The notes: generated by a model not told the origin, from the letters alone. Positions 50,085 through 61,271 are shown, counted from the first letter of the stretch. The stretch: 64,000 nucleotides of DNA from Hemerocallis citrina (GCA_017893485.1 CM030366.1:180693981-180757980), one strand, 5' to 3'. Numbers and translations are program-made.

Positions 50085-50740
50085 CTCTTATGATATTTTT
50101 TCTGACAAGACAAATCCAAGAAAGCTCATCAAACTTAATAGCTTTCCAACTATATTTACCAAGAAAAGCCAAGTTTTGATTTTTGAGATTAATAATGCCT
50201 AAACCACCTTCTTCTTTAAACTTACAAATATAGTTCCAATTATAAAGATTGTTACCCCTTGTATAAGTGGATTTCCTAGACCAAAAGAAGTTCCTTCTTA
50301 TCAATTCTTTTAATCACCCAATAAAGAATGTAAAAATAAATCATATATAAAGAAATAGAGGAAAGAATTGAACTAACCAGAATTAATTTACATCCCATAG
50401 ACAGTTGTCTACCAAACAAAGAATTTAATCTAGATTCCATCTTATAAATCATGGGTAACCAATCAGAAAAATGAAGCTTACCCCATCTAAGTAGAATACC
50501 TAGATATTTGACAAGAAGTGAGCCAGACAAGAAATGCACTAGAGTTGCAGTTAAAAAATTGAGCAATCTCAAATTGTCTAGCATTATCACCACGAAGCCA
50601 AATAATTGAAGTTTTAGCAAAGTTAAGGCACCTTCAAACAAATAAAGCAAAAGTTTAAGATTTCTAAGGGTTGGACCATTAGGTTTTGCAAAGATAATGG
50701 TATCTAGGAGAAAATTTGTGCGAGGATGAAGAATTAGTGA
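50085..50740 (-). pseudogene. LINE-2 RT part, copy 2
   Basis: Minus strand from about 50730: FLLDTIIFAKPNGPTLRNLK, where L1 RTs carry F(A/V)DDT, then YLGILLRWGKLHFSDWLPMI and KLILVSSILSSISLYM of the connection region, and RRNFFWSRKSTYTRGNNLYN with EEGGLGIINLKNQNLAFLGK. It continues into 47279 once the copia is removed. Copy 1 lacks this block completely, having the giant LTR there instead. Confidence 0.87.
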
Positions 50741-53293
50741 TACATCATATAGATGGTAAATTTAGAGAGCTATTTGGCAACAAAGAAGTGAAAAAATGCT
50801 GTATGATACTGGACATGTGGGATACCTCAAGAATTGATCGAAGCGAAGGGAATGAGAGCATCTTCACAGAAGAAGAGGTCTTATAAACAATCAAGTGCCA
50901 AGGGCAGGATAAGGCGCCAGGTCTGGATGGTTTCCCAATTTTCTTCTACAGATTATATTGGAATATCATCAAGGGGGATTTGATTGCTATTTTTGGGGAT
51001 TTCTATCACGGTTACACTGAAATTGTTAGATTAAATTATGTACACATTATTATAATCCCAAAAAATCAAAGGTCTTAACGGTGGCGGATTTAAGACCGAT
51101 TAGCCTACTGAACGGGTCATTTATGAACATTACCAAAGTCCTGGCACAATGGCTGTCTCCTCACTTAAATGATGTGGTAAGGGAAGCGCATAGTGACTTC
51201 ATCAAGGGGAGAGATATCATGGACAGTCTTGCATCTGCCCATGAAATTGTCATCAGAGGATGCAAAAAAAATCAGACGACTTTCTGCTAAAACTAGATTT
51301 CGAAAAGCGTACGACTCAATAGAATGGGATTATGTGAATGAGGTCCTACAGTTCAAAGGATTTAGTCCGAAGTGTAGATTGTGGATTAGGAAGTGCGTTA
51401 GAGGTGAAAATTCTTTTATTCAGATCAACAGGAAATCGGGAAAGGAAAGTAGATGTCGTAAGGGACTCAGACAGGGGACCCTTTGTCTTCTATTTTGTTC
51501 ACCTTGATTGTAGACGGGTTAACAGAAATGATTAAGAGGGGTAGAGAAGAGCATGTTATTTAGGGTCTTACAATCAAAGGTATACCTGAGACCATATCGA
51601 TACTACAATACGTGGACAACACCTTATTGTTTGGTCCAGCAAAAGAAGAAGAAATTTTGGCTTTGAAGATTGTTCTCAACTGTTTTGAGTCTTGGGCATG
51701 TCTGAAAGTGAACCTCCCCTCTTAGCAAAAATTTGTTCATCCTGATTGGTGCAATCAAGAACTACTTAGGATGTGAGATATGAGAATGTCCCTTAAAGTA
51801 TCTTGCTACGCCCATTAGGCCAAGATCGATGCAAAAGAAGGATTGGCAACATCTGATAGAGAAGGTAGAAAAGAGATTGGCCGGATGGAAGAGACATTTT
51901 CTATCGCTAGGTGGAAGAATTATGCTTATTAATTCAGTCATAAATAATTTGCCAACGTATCTTATGTCAATCTACGAACTTTCAAAATGGGTTATTGGTA
52001 GAATTGACAAATGTGGGAGAAAATTCTTGTGGAAAGGAGCAAACGAGGACAATAAAGGTATTCACCTGGTTAATTGGGGTGAGTTTGCAGGAGAAAAAAT
52101 GATTAGGAATCATAGATCTGGGCGACATGAACAAAGCATTGATGTTCGGAAAAGACGCAACAATTGGTGGTACAAATCTTTCATGTTGTATCAAAGAAGG
52201 AAGAAGTACAGACTCGGAGAGAGAAATGAGCATGGTAAGGCATCATTGCTCTGGAAAGGGATCGTAGAGGTGGGGGATATTTTTCATGCTAATACAAGAT
52301 GTGTGGTTGGCAATGGGAAAGATACACGATTCTGGAAAGATAAAGGGTGTGGGAGAAACACACTTCAATCCCTTTTGCTGGAGGTCATCGGAGAATCAGT
52401 GAACATTGATACGCTTATCAATGAGGTTTGGAGAAATGGTAGACTCAGGATTCAATTACATGATCAGCCAACTTAGGAATGTCTTCTTCACCTGCAGATA
52501 CTGAAGGACTTCATTAGTGCAAAAGGTCGGTACCTTAACGGAGCGGACGATGAGAGAAATTAGAATTTAGAGCCTAATGATACATTCACGGTGTCCTCTA
52601 TGTACAAGTGGCTAAATGATGGAGGGATTAGAAGAAAGGAAGCCAGTTCAATCTAGAGAACTCATGCACCAATGAAAGTGAAAGCTTTCTTTTGACTTGT
52701 TATAAACGTAACCTTCGCAATTCTTTCAAAAGTCAACCTTCGCAAATGTAACCTGCAGGTGGATGTTAGGTGCTCGAGATGCCCGGTAGAAGATGAGGAC
52801 ACTAATCACATTTTATTGACTTGTCCTAGGGCAATGTTAGCTTGGGAAGTAGTGTGCTTAGGCATTAGAATATTTGAGTGTCGGAGGTCGACATTGGAGA
52901 TTTGGGGTAAGTGAAGAGCGAGGGTAGTCAGGAAGGAGCTTAAAGAAGCTTGGAATGTCTCTGCAGATGCTACGTTATGAAGTCTATGGCTAGATCACAA
53001 CGAGTTAAGTTTTCGTAATCGCACCAGCAGATTTTCGGTCATGATACATAAAAAAATTTCGTCCATTCATGCTTGGGAAAGTCAAGCAAATTCGAAGAGA
53101 AGAGTACACACGAAGGAGGGGGTGTAGGCAGAGCATGAGTTGTGGTGAGGGGCGAGTTAGAGTTCTGATTGTATCTATACCTTCTTTTGAGTAGTAGATG
53201 TAGTATTAGTCTAGATCCTTGTAATTAGTCCTACCTTGTTTCGTTAATTCATCATTAATGAAGCGATGACACAGTCACCTTTATTCTTTAAAA
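50741..53293 (+). pseudogene. LINE-1 RT, zf-RVT and 3' end, copy 2
   Basis: RT blocks in order: DGKFRELFGNKEV, FTEEEVL, KAPGLDGFPIFFY (50911 on), ADLRPISLLNGSF (51081), FIKGRDIMDSLASAHE, LDFEKAYDSIEWDYV (51293), YVDNTLLFG at 51609 (second catalytic Asp is Asn), KRHFLSLGGRIMLINSV (51880). An open 215-codon frame spans 51829-52476. zf-RVT remnants follow to about 52900. The 3' end CATTAATGAAGC, stem GATGAC (53265-53270)/GTCACC (53274-53279), then short A runs. It abuts the minus LINE-2 at its 5' end. Frameshifts and the D-to-N change rule out activity. Confidence 0.9.
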
Positions 53294-54225
53294 ATTATAT
53301 TATGGTATCATCAGCATACTATAAATTAAGAACACCCTGAAAACCGTCAAAACCTCTCCTAACCCTTCAATCAAATTGTTATTCCATACTTTTTAAAGCA
53401 TTTTTCTACACATCAGCAACTCACACACACACACACACAAAATGGGTCTTATCACTATGCAGTTTGTTTGAGTTTACGGCTCGAGAGAAATGCAAGTTTC
53501 TAAAGATACTTTCAGTTCTAAAGATAAAATTGTATATATCTATTTCTCCCTTCGGTTCTCTCTTGTGTGAATGCAACATATCCTATCTAGTGCGAGGAAA
53601 TCCAAAGTTACTAGCATGAGAAAAGTGAGCCTCATTTGTATGGAAAAAAATTCTTATACAAAATGAGGTGTCAAAACAATAACCCTTAGATCATAGGTTT
53701 GATCAAATGACTTGTTTACAAGTTAACAAATCTATAATCTAAGAGTTCTTATTTTGACACCTCACTTTGTATGAGAAAAAAAAATCCATATAAATATGAG
53801 ACACTCTCTTTCTATCTATATGGTATACTGCCGTAGCCTTCCCACATTGAGGAGAAGAAGGTACTTGAATACTTGATACTTGATCAGATTAAAATAATTA
53901 TAAAGTAAAATGTAAAAAACCAGCTGAAAATGAAAATCACACAGAGATGCACCAAAGAATCAGTGAGTACCCAGTTAAATAAATAAATAAATCAGCCTGC
54001 TTTCTTTCATCCAATCAGTGGGCCGCGCCCCAAGTTTTTGAAATGGATAAGCCCCAGGTTTGCTTATATTTAGACAACCCCACAACATAATATCCTCAAC
54101 TTCTCCCTTCCTTCTAATTTTTGTTCAATATATATATCTACATCCCCACACTCCACAGCTGCATACTATCCTCAACTTCTCCCTTTCTTCTTCTTCTTCT
54201 TTTAGTTCAATACATCTACATCACA
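53294..54225 (+). promoter_or_regulatory. Upstream region and leader of the small gene
   Basis: The TATA-like TATATTTA near 54064 is followed by a CT-rich leader with a partly repeated unit (ATATCCTCAACTTCTCCCTT at about 54088 and a variant at 54169) and CTTCTTCTTCTTCTTC ending at ACATCACAATGGC. GGGCCGCGCCCC (54021-54032) is a GC-rich palindrome conserved in copy 1. A (CA)n tract lies near 53422. The promoter reading is inferred from position and the conserved block. Confidence 0.5.
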
Positions 54226-54468
54226 ATGGCTAGCTTGGTCGAGATGTTCAAATCAGAATTCACAAAGATTCGAGATAAGGTCAGTTCAGTCGCTTCAAGT
54301 ACTGAACAGAGTCGACAGAGTAGTGAGAACAAGGATGATAGTACTAGTACTGTTGGTGTTGTTGGATACCCGGGTCTGAGCGAGACGTTGACGCTCAAGA
54401 AGCGGGCGCCAACAACACTTTGTTCCGAGGCTGGTGTGTCACTGATGGTTGAGTGTTTCAGTCCTTAG
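54226..54468 (+). CDS. Small hydrophilic plant protein, function unknown
   Basis: 80 codons, start chosen at ATGGCTAGC because CACAATGGCT is a good plant initiation context and a pyrimidine-rich leader precedes it; an in-frame upstream ATG at 54121 would add 35 residues rich in Ile, Leu and Tyr that look like leader. The protein opens MASLVEMFKSEFTKIRDKV, has a Ser/Gln/Asp-rich middle (residues 20-42) and a compact C-terminal block around GYPGLSETLTLKKRAP ending VSLMVECFSP. No signal peptide or membrane span. I do not recognise the family; the N-terminal amphipathic segment and short conserved-looking tail resemble other small plant proteins of unknown role. Single exon. Stop at 54466-54468; a chromovirus begins 204 bp later. 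The duplicate copy lacks the ORF. Confidence 0.65.
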   Translation: MASLVEMFKSEFTKIRDKVSSVASSTEQSRQSSENKDDSTSTVGVVGYPGLSETLTLKKRAPTTLCSEAGVSLMVECFSP

Positions 54469-54672
54469 AAGAAGAAGAAATATAGTGCAAGGACCTTTTA
54501 GTGTAGGGTTTTGATGATTCTGTTCTTAAAATAGTTGTTTCTGTACTTTGTTTATGTGTGTCAACTATCAAGCGTGATGTTTAAGTGAGGTACTGTTCCT
54601 TTGAGCATGATTGTAAATTTGTAATGCCCAAGGTATTCCTGTATTTTACGGCTACATATTATACTATTATAT
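54469..54672 (+). other. 3' flank of the small gene, cut by a retrotransposon
   Basis: Ends TACTATTATAT, with TATAT (54668-54672) repeated at 60121-60125 after the insertion. The original downstream sequence resumes at 60126. It probably contains part of the 3' UTR. The 54585-54830 frame runs into the LTR and is not a gene. Confidence 0.6.
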
Positions 54673-55124
54673 TGTTAAGGGCTGAGGCATTAACAATGGC
54701 TGTAATGGTTGCTGTGGAGAAGAAGAGGGAAGCTGAGTATAGTTGTATCAGTATTGTGGTGGTATCAGTGTTGATATATCAGTGTTGCTTTGTGTCAGTG
54801 TATCAGTTGTTGCTAGTTCTGTTTGTATAGAGTCTGTGTTCTGTTTGTATAGAGTCTGTACGTGCTATGCGCACTGTTTCAGTTTCAATTTGAGTTTGGC
54901 GGGAAAGTTGTTAGGCTATTAAGGAGTTGGTTAGGAGTTTGTTAGAGCTTGTTAGAGCACGTGGGTCTTGTAATAGCCTATAAATATGCTGGTTGTAATG
55001 AAATGAATCATCAATTGACAGATTCAAGAATTCCCCTCTAAAATCCTCTTCCTTCATCTTCCCAAATTTCTTCTCAGCACTCTAATGGCGCGTTCTAAGC
55101 AAGGACCAGGTGGAGCTCCTAACA
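54673..55124 (+). repeat. 5' LTR of chromovirus
   Basis: 452 bp, TGTTAAGGGCTG...GCTCCTAACA. By eye it differs from the 3' LTR at only two bases (54901 G vs 59897 A; 54918 A vs 59914 G). It has a TATA box at 54979-54986, a 22-bp tandem duplication (TCTGTTTGTATAGAGTCTG) at 54816-54860, and an ATG at 55085 that opens the gag-pol frame. Confidence 0.98.
54979..54986 (+). promoter_or_regulatory. TATA box in the chromovirus 5' LTR
   Basis: TATAAATA in GCCTATAAATATGC, 99 bp upstream of the gag-pol ATG. The same sequence is at 59975-59982 in the 3' LTR, from where it could drive transcription into the right flank. Confidence 0.8.
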
Positions 55125-58100
55125 CAGTGGTATCAGAGCTAGCGAGTGACGATTCCGACTCAAGGGATGTCGGTAGTACCTCGCCGATCGAAGTGGAAGT
55201 CCAGGAGCTCAAGTCAGCTGTGGCTAAGTTCGCTGAAGCCTTGGAGATTATGGCGACATTACCAGGTGTGGTGAATACCTTGGGAGAACAAGTTAAGGAG
55301 CTAATGGTGAGGAGTCAAAGTGGAAACCCTCAGTCTCAGTCGCGTCGTGAGGTAGAAATTCCTAACTCAAGTCATAACTCAAATCCAATTCTTCCAAATC
55401 CTTTTCAACCAGCAAACACTTTCCATCCACATCACCCTGTTAGTTTTGGTGGACGAGGGAGATCAGATTCAATGAATTTTCCAAGAACTCCTTTCAAAAT
55501 GGAGTTCCCTATTTTTCAAGAAGGAGACCCTACTGAGTGGGTGTGTGGAGCTGAACAGTTCATGGAGTTTTTTGAGATTGAGGAGAAACAGAAGCTTAAG
55601 TTTGCTGCGCTTAATCTGAGAGGCAAGGCGTCTCAGTGGTATAGAAGGCACATTAGGCAGAGAAGAGAAGAGATCTCATGGCAGGAGTTTGTCAGTGAGA
55701 TTATGACTAGGTTTGGGCCATCGGAGTTTCAAGATTATGAAGGAAACTTAACCAAGCTTAGTCAGAAGGGTGATTTAGAAGGTTATATACAGGAGTTTGA
55801 TAGATTGTCTAATTTTGTGGAAGATTGGTCGGAGAAGCATTTCTTGAGCACATTTGTAAGTGGGCTACGAGATGAAATCCGATGGGATGTTAAGGCGCAG
55901 AAGCCAAAGAAGGTAAATGAGGCAGTGGGTCTAGCTAGAGGATATGAGGAGAAACTACAACTCACAAAGAAGTGGAATAAACCTGCGTTTGTACCCAAAA
56001 ACACTGTCAATTCTTCAAATCCGGTGACTCCTAAAGGCAATGAAACTGCAGTCTCCCATTCTTTTGTTCCCAAGAGGTTAACTCCGATGGAATTGGAGGA
56101 GAGAAAGACGAAGGGATTATGCTTTAATTGTGACGAAAAATATGTCAGGGGGCATCGTTGCAAAACTCAGAAGTTCTATTTCTTAGAAAGGTTTGATGAT
56201 GAGGAGAAGGAAGAAAGTGATAGTGAAGAAGAAGCTCAGGCTGTAGACAAAATTGAGGAAGGAAAGGCTATGCAAATATCCTGCCATGCGTTATTTGGAT
56301 CCTCATGTTACCCCCACACTTTGAGAATGAAAGGCACCATTGGGGGTAGAGAAGTGAATATTCTGATTGACACAAGATCCACTCACAATTATCTAGATCC
56401 TCACACTGCGTGTAAGGCTGGGTTAAAGGTGTTGAGTGAGCACAGATATAATGTAAAGGTTGCTAATGGGGAAATCATGCACAGCCAGGGAAAAATTGAG
56501 AAGGCAAACTTTAATATACAAGGGGTTCCTTTGTCAGCAGAGTTGTTGATTCTACCATTGGGACCTTCTCAGATGGTATTGGGTGCACAGTGGTTGAAGT
56601 CGATAGGTAGAGTCACCATGGATTTCGCTCTCTTGACGATGGAGTTTGAAGTGCAAGGGGTGAAGAAGGTGTTGCAAGGGGTTGTTGAGGGTAAATTACA
56701 AGTTATTGATGCTGAAGAATTGCCTAAGGCACTGGAGCTCTCTAATCAAATGTTTTTCTTACAGCTGCAATGCAACCAAGAAAGCACTGAAGCAGCTGAG
56801 TTTGTTCTTCCGAACTCAGTACACAAGCAGATTCAAGTGGTTTTGCAACAGTATCCTGAGGTGTTCTCCTCTAATATTGGGATGCCCCCAAAAAGAGAAG
56901 TCGATCATCAAATCCCACTTGTTGACGAGGCTAAACCCATCTGTATCCGACCCTATAAACATCCCTACTACCACAAGAATGAGATAGAGAAACAAGTAAG
57001 GGAGATGCTTGAGTCTGGATTGATCAGGCATAGCAGTAGTTCTTACGCTTCACCAGTCATCCTTGTGAAGAAATCTGACGGAAGTTGGAGACTTTGTGTA
57101 GATTACAGAGCTCTTAATTCTCAAACTGTTAAAGCTAAGTTCCCTATACCAGTTATTGATGAGCTTCTAGATGAGCTATATGGAGCACAGTTCTTCTCCA
57201 AAATTGATCTAAGGTCGGGTTATCATCAGATTCGGGTTAAGGAATCCGATATACATAAAACTGCTTTCAGAACACACCAAGGCCACTACGAGTTTGTTGT
57301 CATGCCTTTTGGCCTCACTAATGCCCCCGCCACATTTCAGAGCTTAATGAATGATATTTTTAAAGACTATTTGAGGAAATTTGTTTTAGTCTTCTTTGAT
57401 GACATTCTTATATACAGCTCAGATTTGAACAGTCATGTGAAGCATCTAAGCTTAGTTTTGGAAGTCTTAAAGAAGCACCAGTTGGTGGCAAAGGCTAGCA
57501 AGTGTAGTTTTGGGCAGGACAAGGTGGGGTATCTTGGTCACATAGTAAGCTCAAAGGGAATTGCAGTGGATCCAGGCAAAATTGCGGCAGTAGTGGAGTG
57601 GCCAGAGCCAAGAACCATCAAACAACTTAGGGGATTCCTTGGGTTGACGGGGTATTATAGAAAGTTTGTGAAAGGGTATGGAAGTATAGCAGCCCCTCTT
57701 ACTCAGCTCCTAAAAAAGAATAGCTTTAAGTGGTCGGAAGTTGCTACAGAGGCTTTTGAAGCACTCAAAATTGCCATGACTACCACCCCTGTGTTAAGAT
57801 TACCAAATTTTTCATTACCTTTTTCGGTTGAAACTGATGCATCAATGGTGGGAATAGGAGCTGTGTTGACACAGGAAGACCACCCCATAGCATATATGAG
57901 CCAAAAATTGAAGGGAAAAACACTTTGTCTTTCGACATATGAAAAAGAAGTCCTTGCCATTCTTACTGCAGTTAAGCATTGGCGACAATATTTGTTGGGG
58001 AAATTGTTTGTTATAAAAACAGATCACCAGAGTATTAAGCATATCCTTGATCAAAAAATAAATACTGATATGCAGGAGAAGTGGTTATGGAAGCTTTTGG

Positions 58101-59656
58101 GGTTCAATTATAGGGTGGAGTACAAAAAAGGTAAAGAAAATGTTGTGGCTGATGGTCTTTCAAGAAAAGAAGAGGAGCAAGCTACTCAATTTACTATCTC
58201 AATGGTAATGCCTCAATGGTTAGATGAGATAAAAGCTTTGGTATTGAATGATCCATTCTTTAGTGAATTAGAGAGGAAGGTTTCAAATGGTGAAGTTCCT
58301 GCAAATCTGTACAGACTTCAAGATGGTGTTTGGTTTTGGAAAGGCAAAATTTTATTAAGTCCACAGGCTGAGTTTCGGAAGGAGATTTTCTTGGATTGCC
58401 ATTCAACAAATATGGGAGGACATGCGGGGTATCATAAGACTCTTCATCGAATAAAAAGATCTTTTAAGTGGTTCGGAATGAATAAGGATATCAAAGCTTT
58501 TGTAAGGGAGTGTCTAGTCTGTCAAAGACACAAAGGAGAAAATGTGAATCCTGCTGGGTTATTATCTCCTTTACCGATTCCAGAATTAGTTTGGAACGAC
58601 ATCTCTATGGACTTCATAGAAGCTCTACCCAAGAGTATGGGTAAAACAGTGATCTTTGTGGTGGTAGATCGACTCACAAAATATGCACATTTTATGAGCC
58701 TTGGCCATCCCTATACTGCCCACACAGTTGCACAACTCTTTGTTGAGAATGTCTTCAAATTACATGGCATGCCTTCGACCATAGTGAGTGACCGGGACAC
58801 AATTTTTCTTAGTGCTTTTTGGAAGGAATTCTTTCAATTGCAAGGAAGCAAGTTGAAATATACAACAGCTTATCATCCACAGTCGGATGGGCAAACGGAA
58901 ATTGTAAACAAGTCTTTGGAAATGTACTTAAGGTGTATGTGTAGCCAACGGCAGAAGGATTGGGCTAAGTGGTTGTGCTGGGCAGAGTTCTGGTATAATA
59001 CGAATTGGCATGCCACTACGGGGGTCACTCCGTTTGAAGCTGTTTATGGACGCAAGCCTCCTTGTCCGACATTGTATGTCACTGGAACAGCAGCAGCTCA
59101 AGCTGTGGAAGAAGCTTTGTGTGATAGGGATACAGTGCTTCAACTACTCAAAGATAACATTAAGTTGGCACAGGATAGAATGAAGCAAGTGTATGACAAA
59201 AGAAGGGTTGATAGACAGTTTGAAGTCGGATATTGGGTTTTCCTTAAAATCCAACCCTATAAGCAATCAACTGTGAGGGGATCCTTGCCTCACAAATTAT
59301 CTCCTAAGTTCTTTGGTCCCTATCTGGTGCTTGAGAAGATTGGAATGGTCGCTTATAAGTTGAAGTTGCCTGCAAAAGCACGCATTCATCCAGTCTTCCA
59401 TGTTTCTAAATTGAAGAAATGTCATGGAGATTTTCAACCTGTGTTAGCAGAAGACATACCCAGTTATTGGGTTGAAGCAGAGGACAGACAGCCTGAGAGT
59501 GTGATGGATAGACGGGTCTTTAAAAAAGGAAATCGTATGGGTATACAGCTGTTGGTAAAGTGGACTGATACAGGAGTTGAAAATGCCACTTGGGTGGATG
59601 TAGATGAACTAAGGGAGAAGTATCCTTCTTTTGAACTTGGGACAAGTTCAGGGTAA
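55085..59656 (+). CDS. Chromovirus Gag-Pol polyprotein, single 1523-codon frame
   Basis: Ty3/gypsy chromovirus polyprotein, probably Reina-like by its short LTRs and knuckle type (lineage inferred). Domains: Gag about 140-290 ([27 protein letters not shown]); knuckle C346, C349, H357, C359; protease 424-505 with IDTRSTHN, so the DSG/DTG site is D429-T430-R431; RT 640-815 with D708 and FDD (D772, D773); RNase H from about 913 (D918, E953/E955, D980); integrase zinc region H1106-C1146, core D1176, D1236, E1272 (DD35E); C-terminal chromodomain about 1468-1516 ([28 protein letters not shown]). No stop or frameshift. The start lies in the LTR; the next Met is residue 56. Gly-to-Arg in protease (AGA, 56375-56377) should impair maturation. 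All else looks intact. Confidence 0.97.
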   Translation: MARSKQGPGGAPNTVVSELASDDSDSRDVGSTSPIEVEVQELKSAVAKFAEALEIMATLPGVVNTLGEQVKELMVRSQSGNPQSQSRREVEIPNSSHNSNPILPNPFQPANTFHPHHPVSFGGRGRSDSMNFPRTPFKMEFPIFQEGDPTEWVCGAEQFMEFFEIEEKQKLKFAALNLRGKASQWYRRHIRQRREEISWQEFVSEIMTRFGPSEFQDYEGNLTKLSQKGDLEGYIQEFDRLSNFVEDWSEKHFLSTFVSGLRDEIRWDVKAQKPKKVNEAVGLARGYEEKLQLTKKWNKPAFVPKNTVNSSNPVTPKGNETAVSHSFVPKRLTPMELEERKTKGLCFNCDEKYVRGHRCKTQKFYFLERFDDEEKEESDSEEEAQAVDKIEEGKAMQISCHALFGSSCYPHTLRMKGTIGGREVNILIDTRSTHNYLDPHTACKAGLKVLSEHRYNVKVANGEIMHSQGKIEKANFNIQGVPLSAELLILPLGPSQMVLGAQWLKSIGRVTMDFALLTMEFEVQGVKKVLQGVVEGKLQVIDAEELPKALELSNQMFFLQLQCNQESTEAAEFVLPNSVHKQIQVVLQQYPEVFSSNIGMPPKREVDHQIPLVDEAKPICIRPYKHPYYHKNEIEKQVREMLESGLIRHSSSSYASPVILVKKSDGSWRLCVDYRALNSQTVKAKFPIPVIDELLDELYGAQFFSKIDLRSGYHQIRVKESDIHKTAFRTHQGHYEFVVMPFGLTNAPATFQSLMNDIFKDYLRKFVLVFFDDILIYSSDLNSHVKHLSLVLEVLKKHQLVAKASKCSFGQDKVGYLGHIVSSKGIAVDPGKIAAVVEWPEPRTIKQLRGFLGLTGYYRKFVKGYGSIAAPLTQLLKKNSFKWSEVATEAFEALKIAMTTTPVLRLPNFSLPFSVETDASMVGIGAVLTQEDHPIAYMSQKLKGKTLCLSTYEKEVLAILTAVKHWRQYLLGKLFVIKTDHQSIKHILDQKINTDMQEKWLWKLLGFNYRVEYKKGKENVVADGLSRKEEEQATQFTISMVMPQWLDEIKALVLNDPFFSELERKVSNGEVPANLYRLQDGVWFWKGKILLSPQAEFRKEIFLDCHSTNMGGHAGYHKTLHRIKRSFKWFGMNKDIKAFVRECLVCQRHKGENVNPAGLLSPLPIPELVWNDISMDFIEALPKSMGKTVIFVVVDRLTKYAHFMSLGHPYTAHTVAQLFVENVFKLHGMPSTIVSDRDTIFLSAFWKEFFQLQGSKLKYTTAYHPQSDGQTEIVNKSLEMYLRCMCSQRQKDWAKWLCWAEFWYNTNWHATTGVTPFEAVYGRKPPCPTLYVTGTAAAQAVEEALCDRDTVLQLLKDNIKLAQDRMKQVYDKRRVDRQFEVGYWVFLKIQPYKQSTVRGSLPHKLSPKFFGPYLVLEKIGMVAYKLKLPAKARIHPVFHVSKLKKCHGDFQPVLAEDIPSYWVEAEDRQPESVMDRRVFKKGNRMGIQLLVKWTDTGVENATWVDVDELREKYPSFELGTSSG
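55128..55139 (+). other. Primer-binding site, translated
   Basis: TGGTATCAGAGC, initiator tRNA-Met type, three bases past the LTR end. It lies inside the gag-pol frame and specifies parts of codons 15-19 (V-V-S-E-L). Confidence 0.95.
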
Positions 59657-59668
59657 GAAGGGGGGAAT
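59657..59668 (+). other. Polypurine tract of chromovirus
   Basis: GAAGGGGGGAAT between the gag-pol stop and the 3' LTR, the plus-strand primer site. The stop codon directly abuts it, leaving no 3' untranslated spacer. Confidence 0.95.
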
Positions 59669-60120
59669 TGTTAAGGGCTGAGGCATTAACAATGGCTGTA
59701 ATGGTTGCTGTGGAGAAGAAGAGGGAAGCTGAGTATAGTTGTATCAGTATTGTGGTGGTATCAGTGTTGATATATCAGTGTTGCTTTGTGTCAGTGTATC
59801 AGTTGTTGCTAGTTCTGTTTGTATAGAGTCTGTGTTCTGTTTGTATAGAGTCTGTACGTGCTATGCGCACTGTTTCAGTTTCAATTTGAGTTTGGCAGGA
59901 AAGTTGTTAGGCTGTTAAGGAGTTGGTTAGGAGTTTGTTAGAGCTTGTTAGAGCACGTGGGTCTTGTAATAGCCTATAAATATGCTGGTTGTAATGAAAT
60001 GAATCATCAATTGACAGATTCAAGAATTCCCCTCTAAAATCCTCTTCCTTCATCTTCCCAAATTTCTTCTCAGCACTCTAATGGCGCGTTCTAAGCAAGG
60101 ACCAGGTGGAGCTCCTAACA
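59669..60120 (+). repeat. 3' LTR of chromovirus
   Basis: 452 bp, same ends as the 5' LTR, followed by TATAT (60121-60125), a perfect target duplication. Its ATG (60081) opens a 78-codon frame whose first 13 codons match Gag and which then runs into flanking DNA. Confidence 0.98.
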
Positions 60121-60125
60121 TATAT

Positions 60126-60275
60126 TTAAATGATGCTTACTTCTTACAATACAATACTATATTTGTATCAAATGCACCAAATTATTTTTTCCCCTCAGAT
60201 ATATCATATACAACAACAACATCCTTAATTATCGTTAATGAAACGATGAGTCATCTTTTATCAAAAAAAAACAAC
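60126..60275 (+). mobile_element. LINE 3' tail fragment with stem-loop
   Basis: CCTTAATTATCGTTAATGAAAC followed by GATGA (60245-60249)/TCATC (60251-60255), TTTTATC and an A run. Same 3' module as the LINEs at 16020, 33092 and 53265; no RT remains. Confidence 0.65.
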
Positions 60276-60610
60276 AACAACAAGCCTTTTTCCCAACTAG
60301 TTGGGTCAGCTACATAAATCATGATTTTCCATTCTGCTCGGTTTAGCGCAATATCTTCTTTAACGTCATAAGCTATTATATCTTTTTTACACCGCTTTCA
60401 CCCAAGTTATTTTAGGTCTTCCTCTACCCCTAACTCTACCTTCAACACTTATCAAATCACTCTTTTTAACGGGGGCAGTACTAGGTCTACGTGTGACATA
60501 TTCAAACCACCTAACGGGGGCAGTACTAGGTCTACGTGTGACATGTTCAAACCACCTAAGGCGATTCTCTCTTAACTTATCTTGGATTGGAGCTACCTTT
60601 AGCATATATG
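60276..60610 (-). pseudogene. RTE-type LINE C-terminus and 3' end
   Basis: Minus strand 60605-60387 reads KVAPIQDKLRENRLRWFEHVTRRP...GRVRGRGRPKITWVKAV, the C-terminal signature of plant RTE-clade ORFs (RLRWFGHV...RGRPKKTW in relatives). A 45-bp in-frame tandem duplication repeats WFE(H/Y)VTRRPSTAPVR. The 3' end reads GACCCAACTAGTTGGGAAAAAGG followed by a (TTG)n tail on the minus strand (plus (CAA)n near 60272-60283), as in RTE elements. Severely 5'-truncated. Confidence 0.85.
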
Positions 60611-60616
60611 TACTAT

Positions 60617-60649
60617 ATTTCTATTATATATATCATATATAATAGAAAT
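60617..60649. repeat. Perfect 14-bp AT-rich inverted repeat
   Basis: ATTTCTATTATATA (60617-60630) and TATATAATAGAAAT (60636-60649) with a 5-nt loop. Possibly a cruciform-prone site or tiny foldback; no TSD visible. Confidence 0.85.
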
Positions 60650-61262
60650 TAGTAAATTCATCATAAAATGAGCAAAGCTCAATAATGATTACTGTTCCTC
60701 AGTGTTAGAAATGGTATTAAAAAAAACATGCAGGGAACATAGTCTAAATAACGATCCAATTAGAATGAAAAGAAAAATATTGTGGCAAGAAAATCTCTCT
60801 TGGCAGATGGAAAGTTTGCCTATAATCTGACCAAAATGTTGTCTAGAATTGGCGAAAATGAAATTTGGTCATCAGTTAACAATGCGCTTTGTTTTAGTTT
60901 TTCCTTTTTCATTTTCCTTTTCTGGAATCTGATGCACTTTGTTTATGAATCAACAGATATTCATGAAACATTTTTATACATGATCACAGCTTTGGACAAG
61001 AACCAACTTATTATAAGATTACAACAAAGGAAAAAAAAGGGGCAGAACTTGTCCACTGTATTAAGCAAAATTGTAGATTTTTAGACAATACTTATCTTCA
61101 AGTGTTGCACAACTGCATTTCACGATGATTTAAAATATATAAAATAAAACAAAATCAATATGCATCCAAGATTATCCAAAAACAAAAGTAAATCTGCCTT
61201 GAAGATTTGTTGCAGTTCAAAATCTACCTTAGGTTTCTATGACAAACATTCACATTACTGAT
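60650..61262. other. Unassigned unique AT-rich DNA
   Basis: A 100-codon frame at 60782-61084 lacks recognisable domains and codon structure. Two words (CTCTCTTGGCAGATG and AAAATCTACC) do not resolve to a gene. Possibly intergenic host DNA. Confidence 0.5.
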
Positions 61263-61271
61263 CAGTCTAAC

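Noticed and set aside
54585..54830. 81-codon ORF after the small gene
   Set aside because: Starts in the 3' flank and runs across the chromovirus LTR border, so it did not exist before the insertion.
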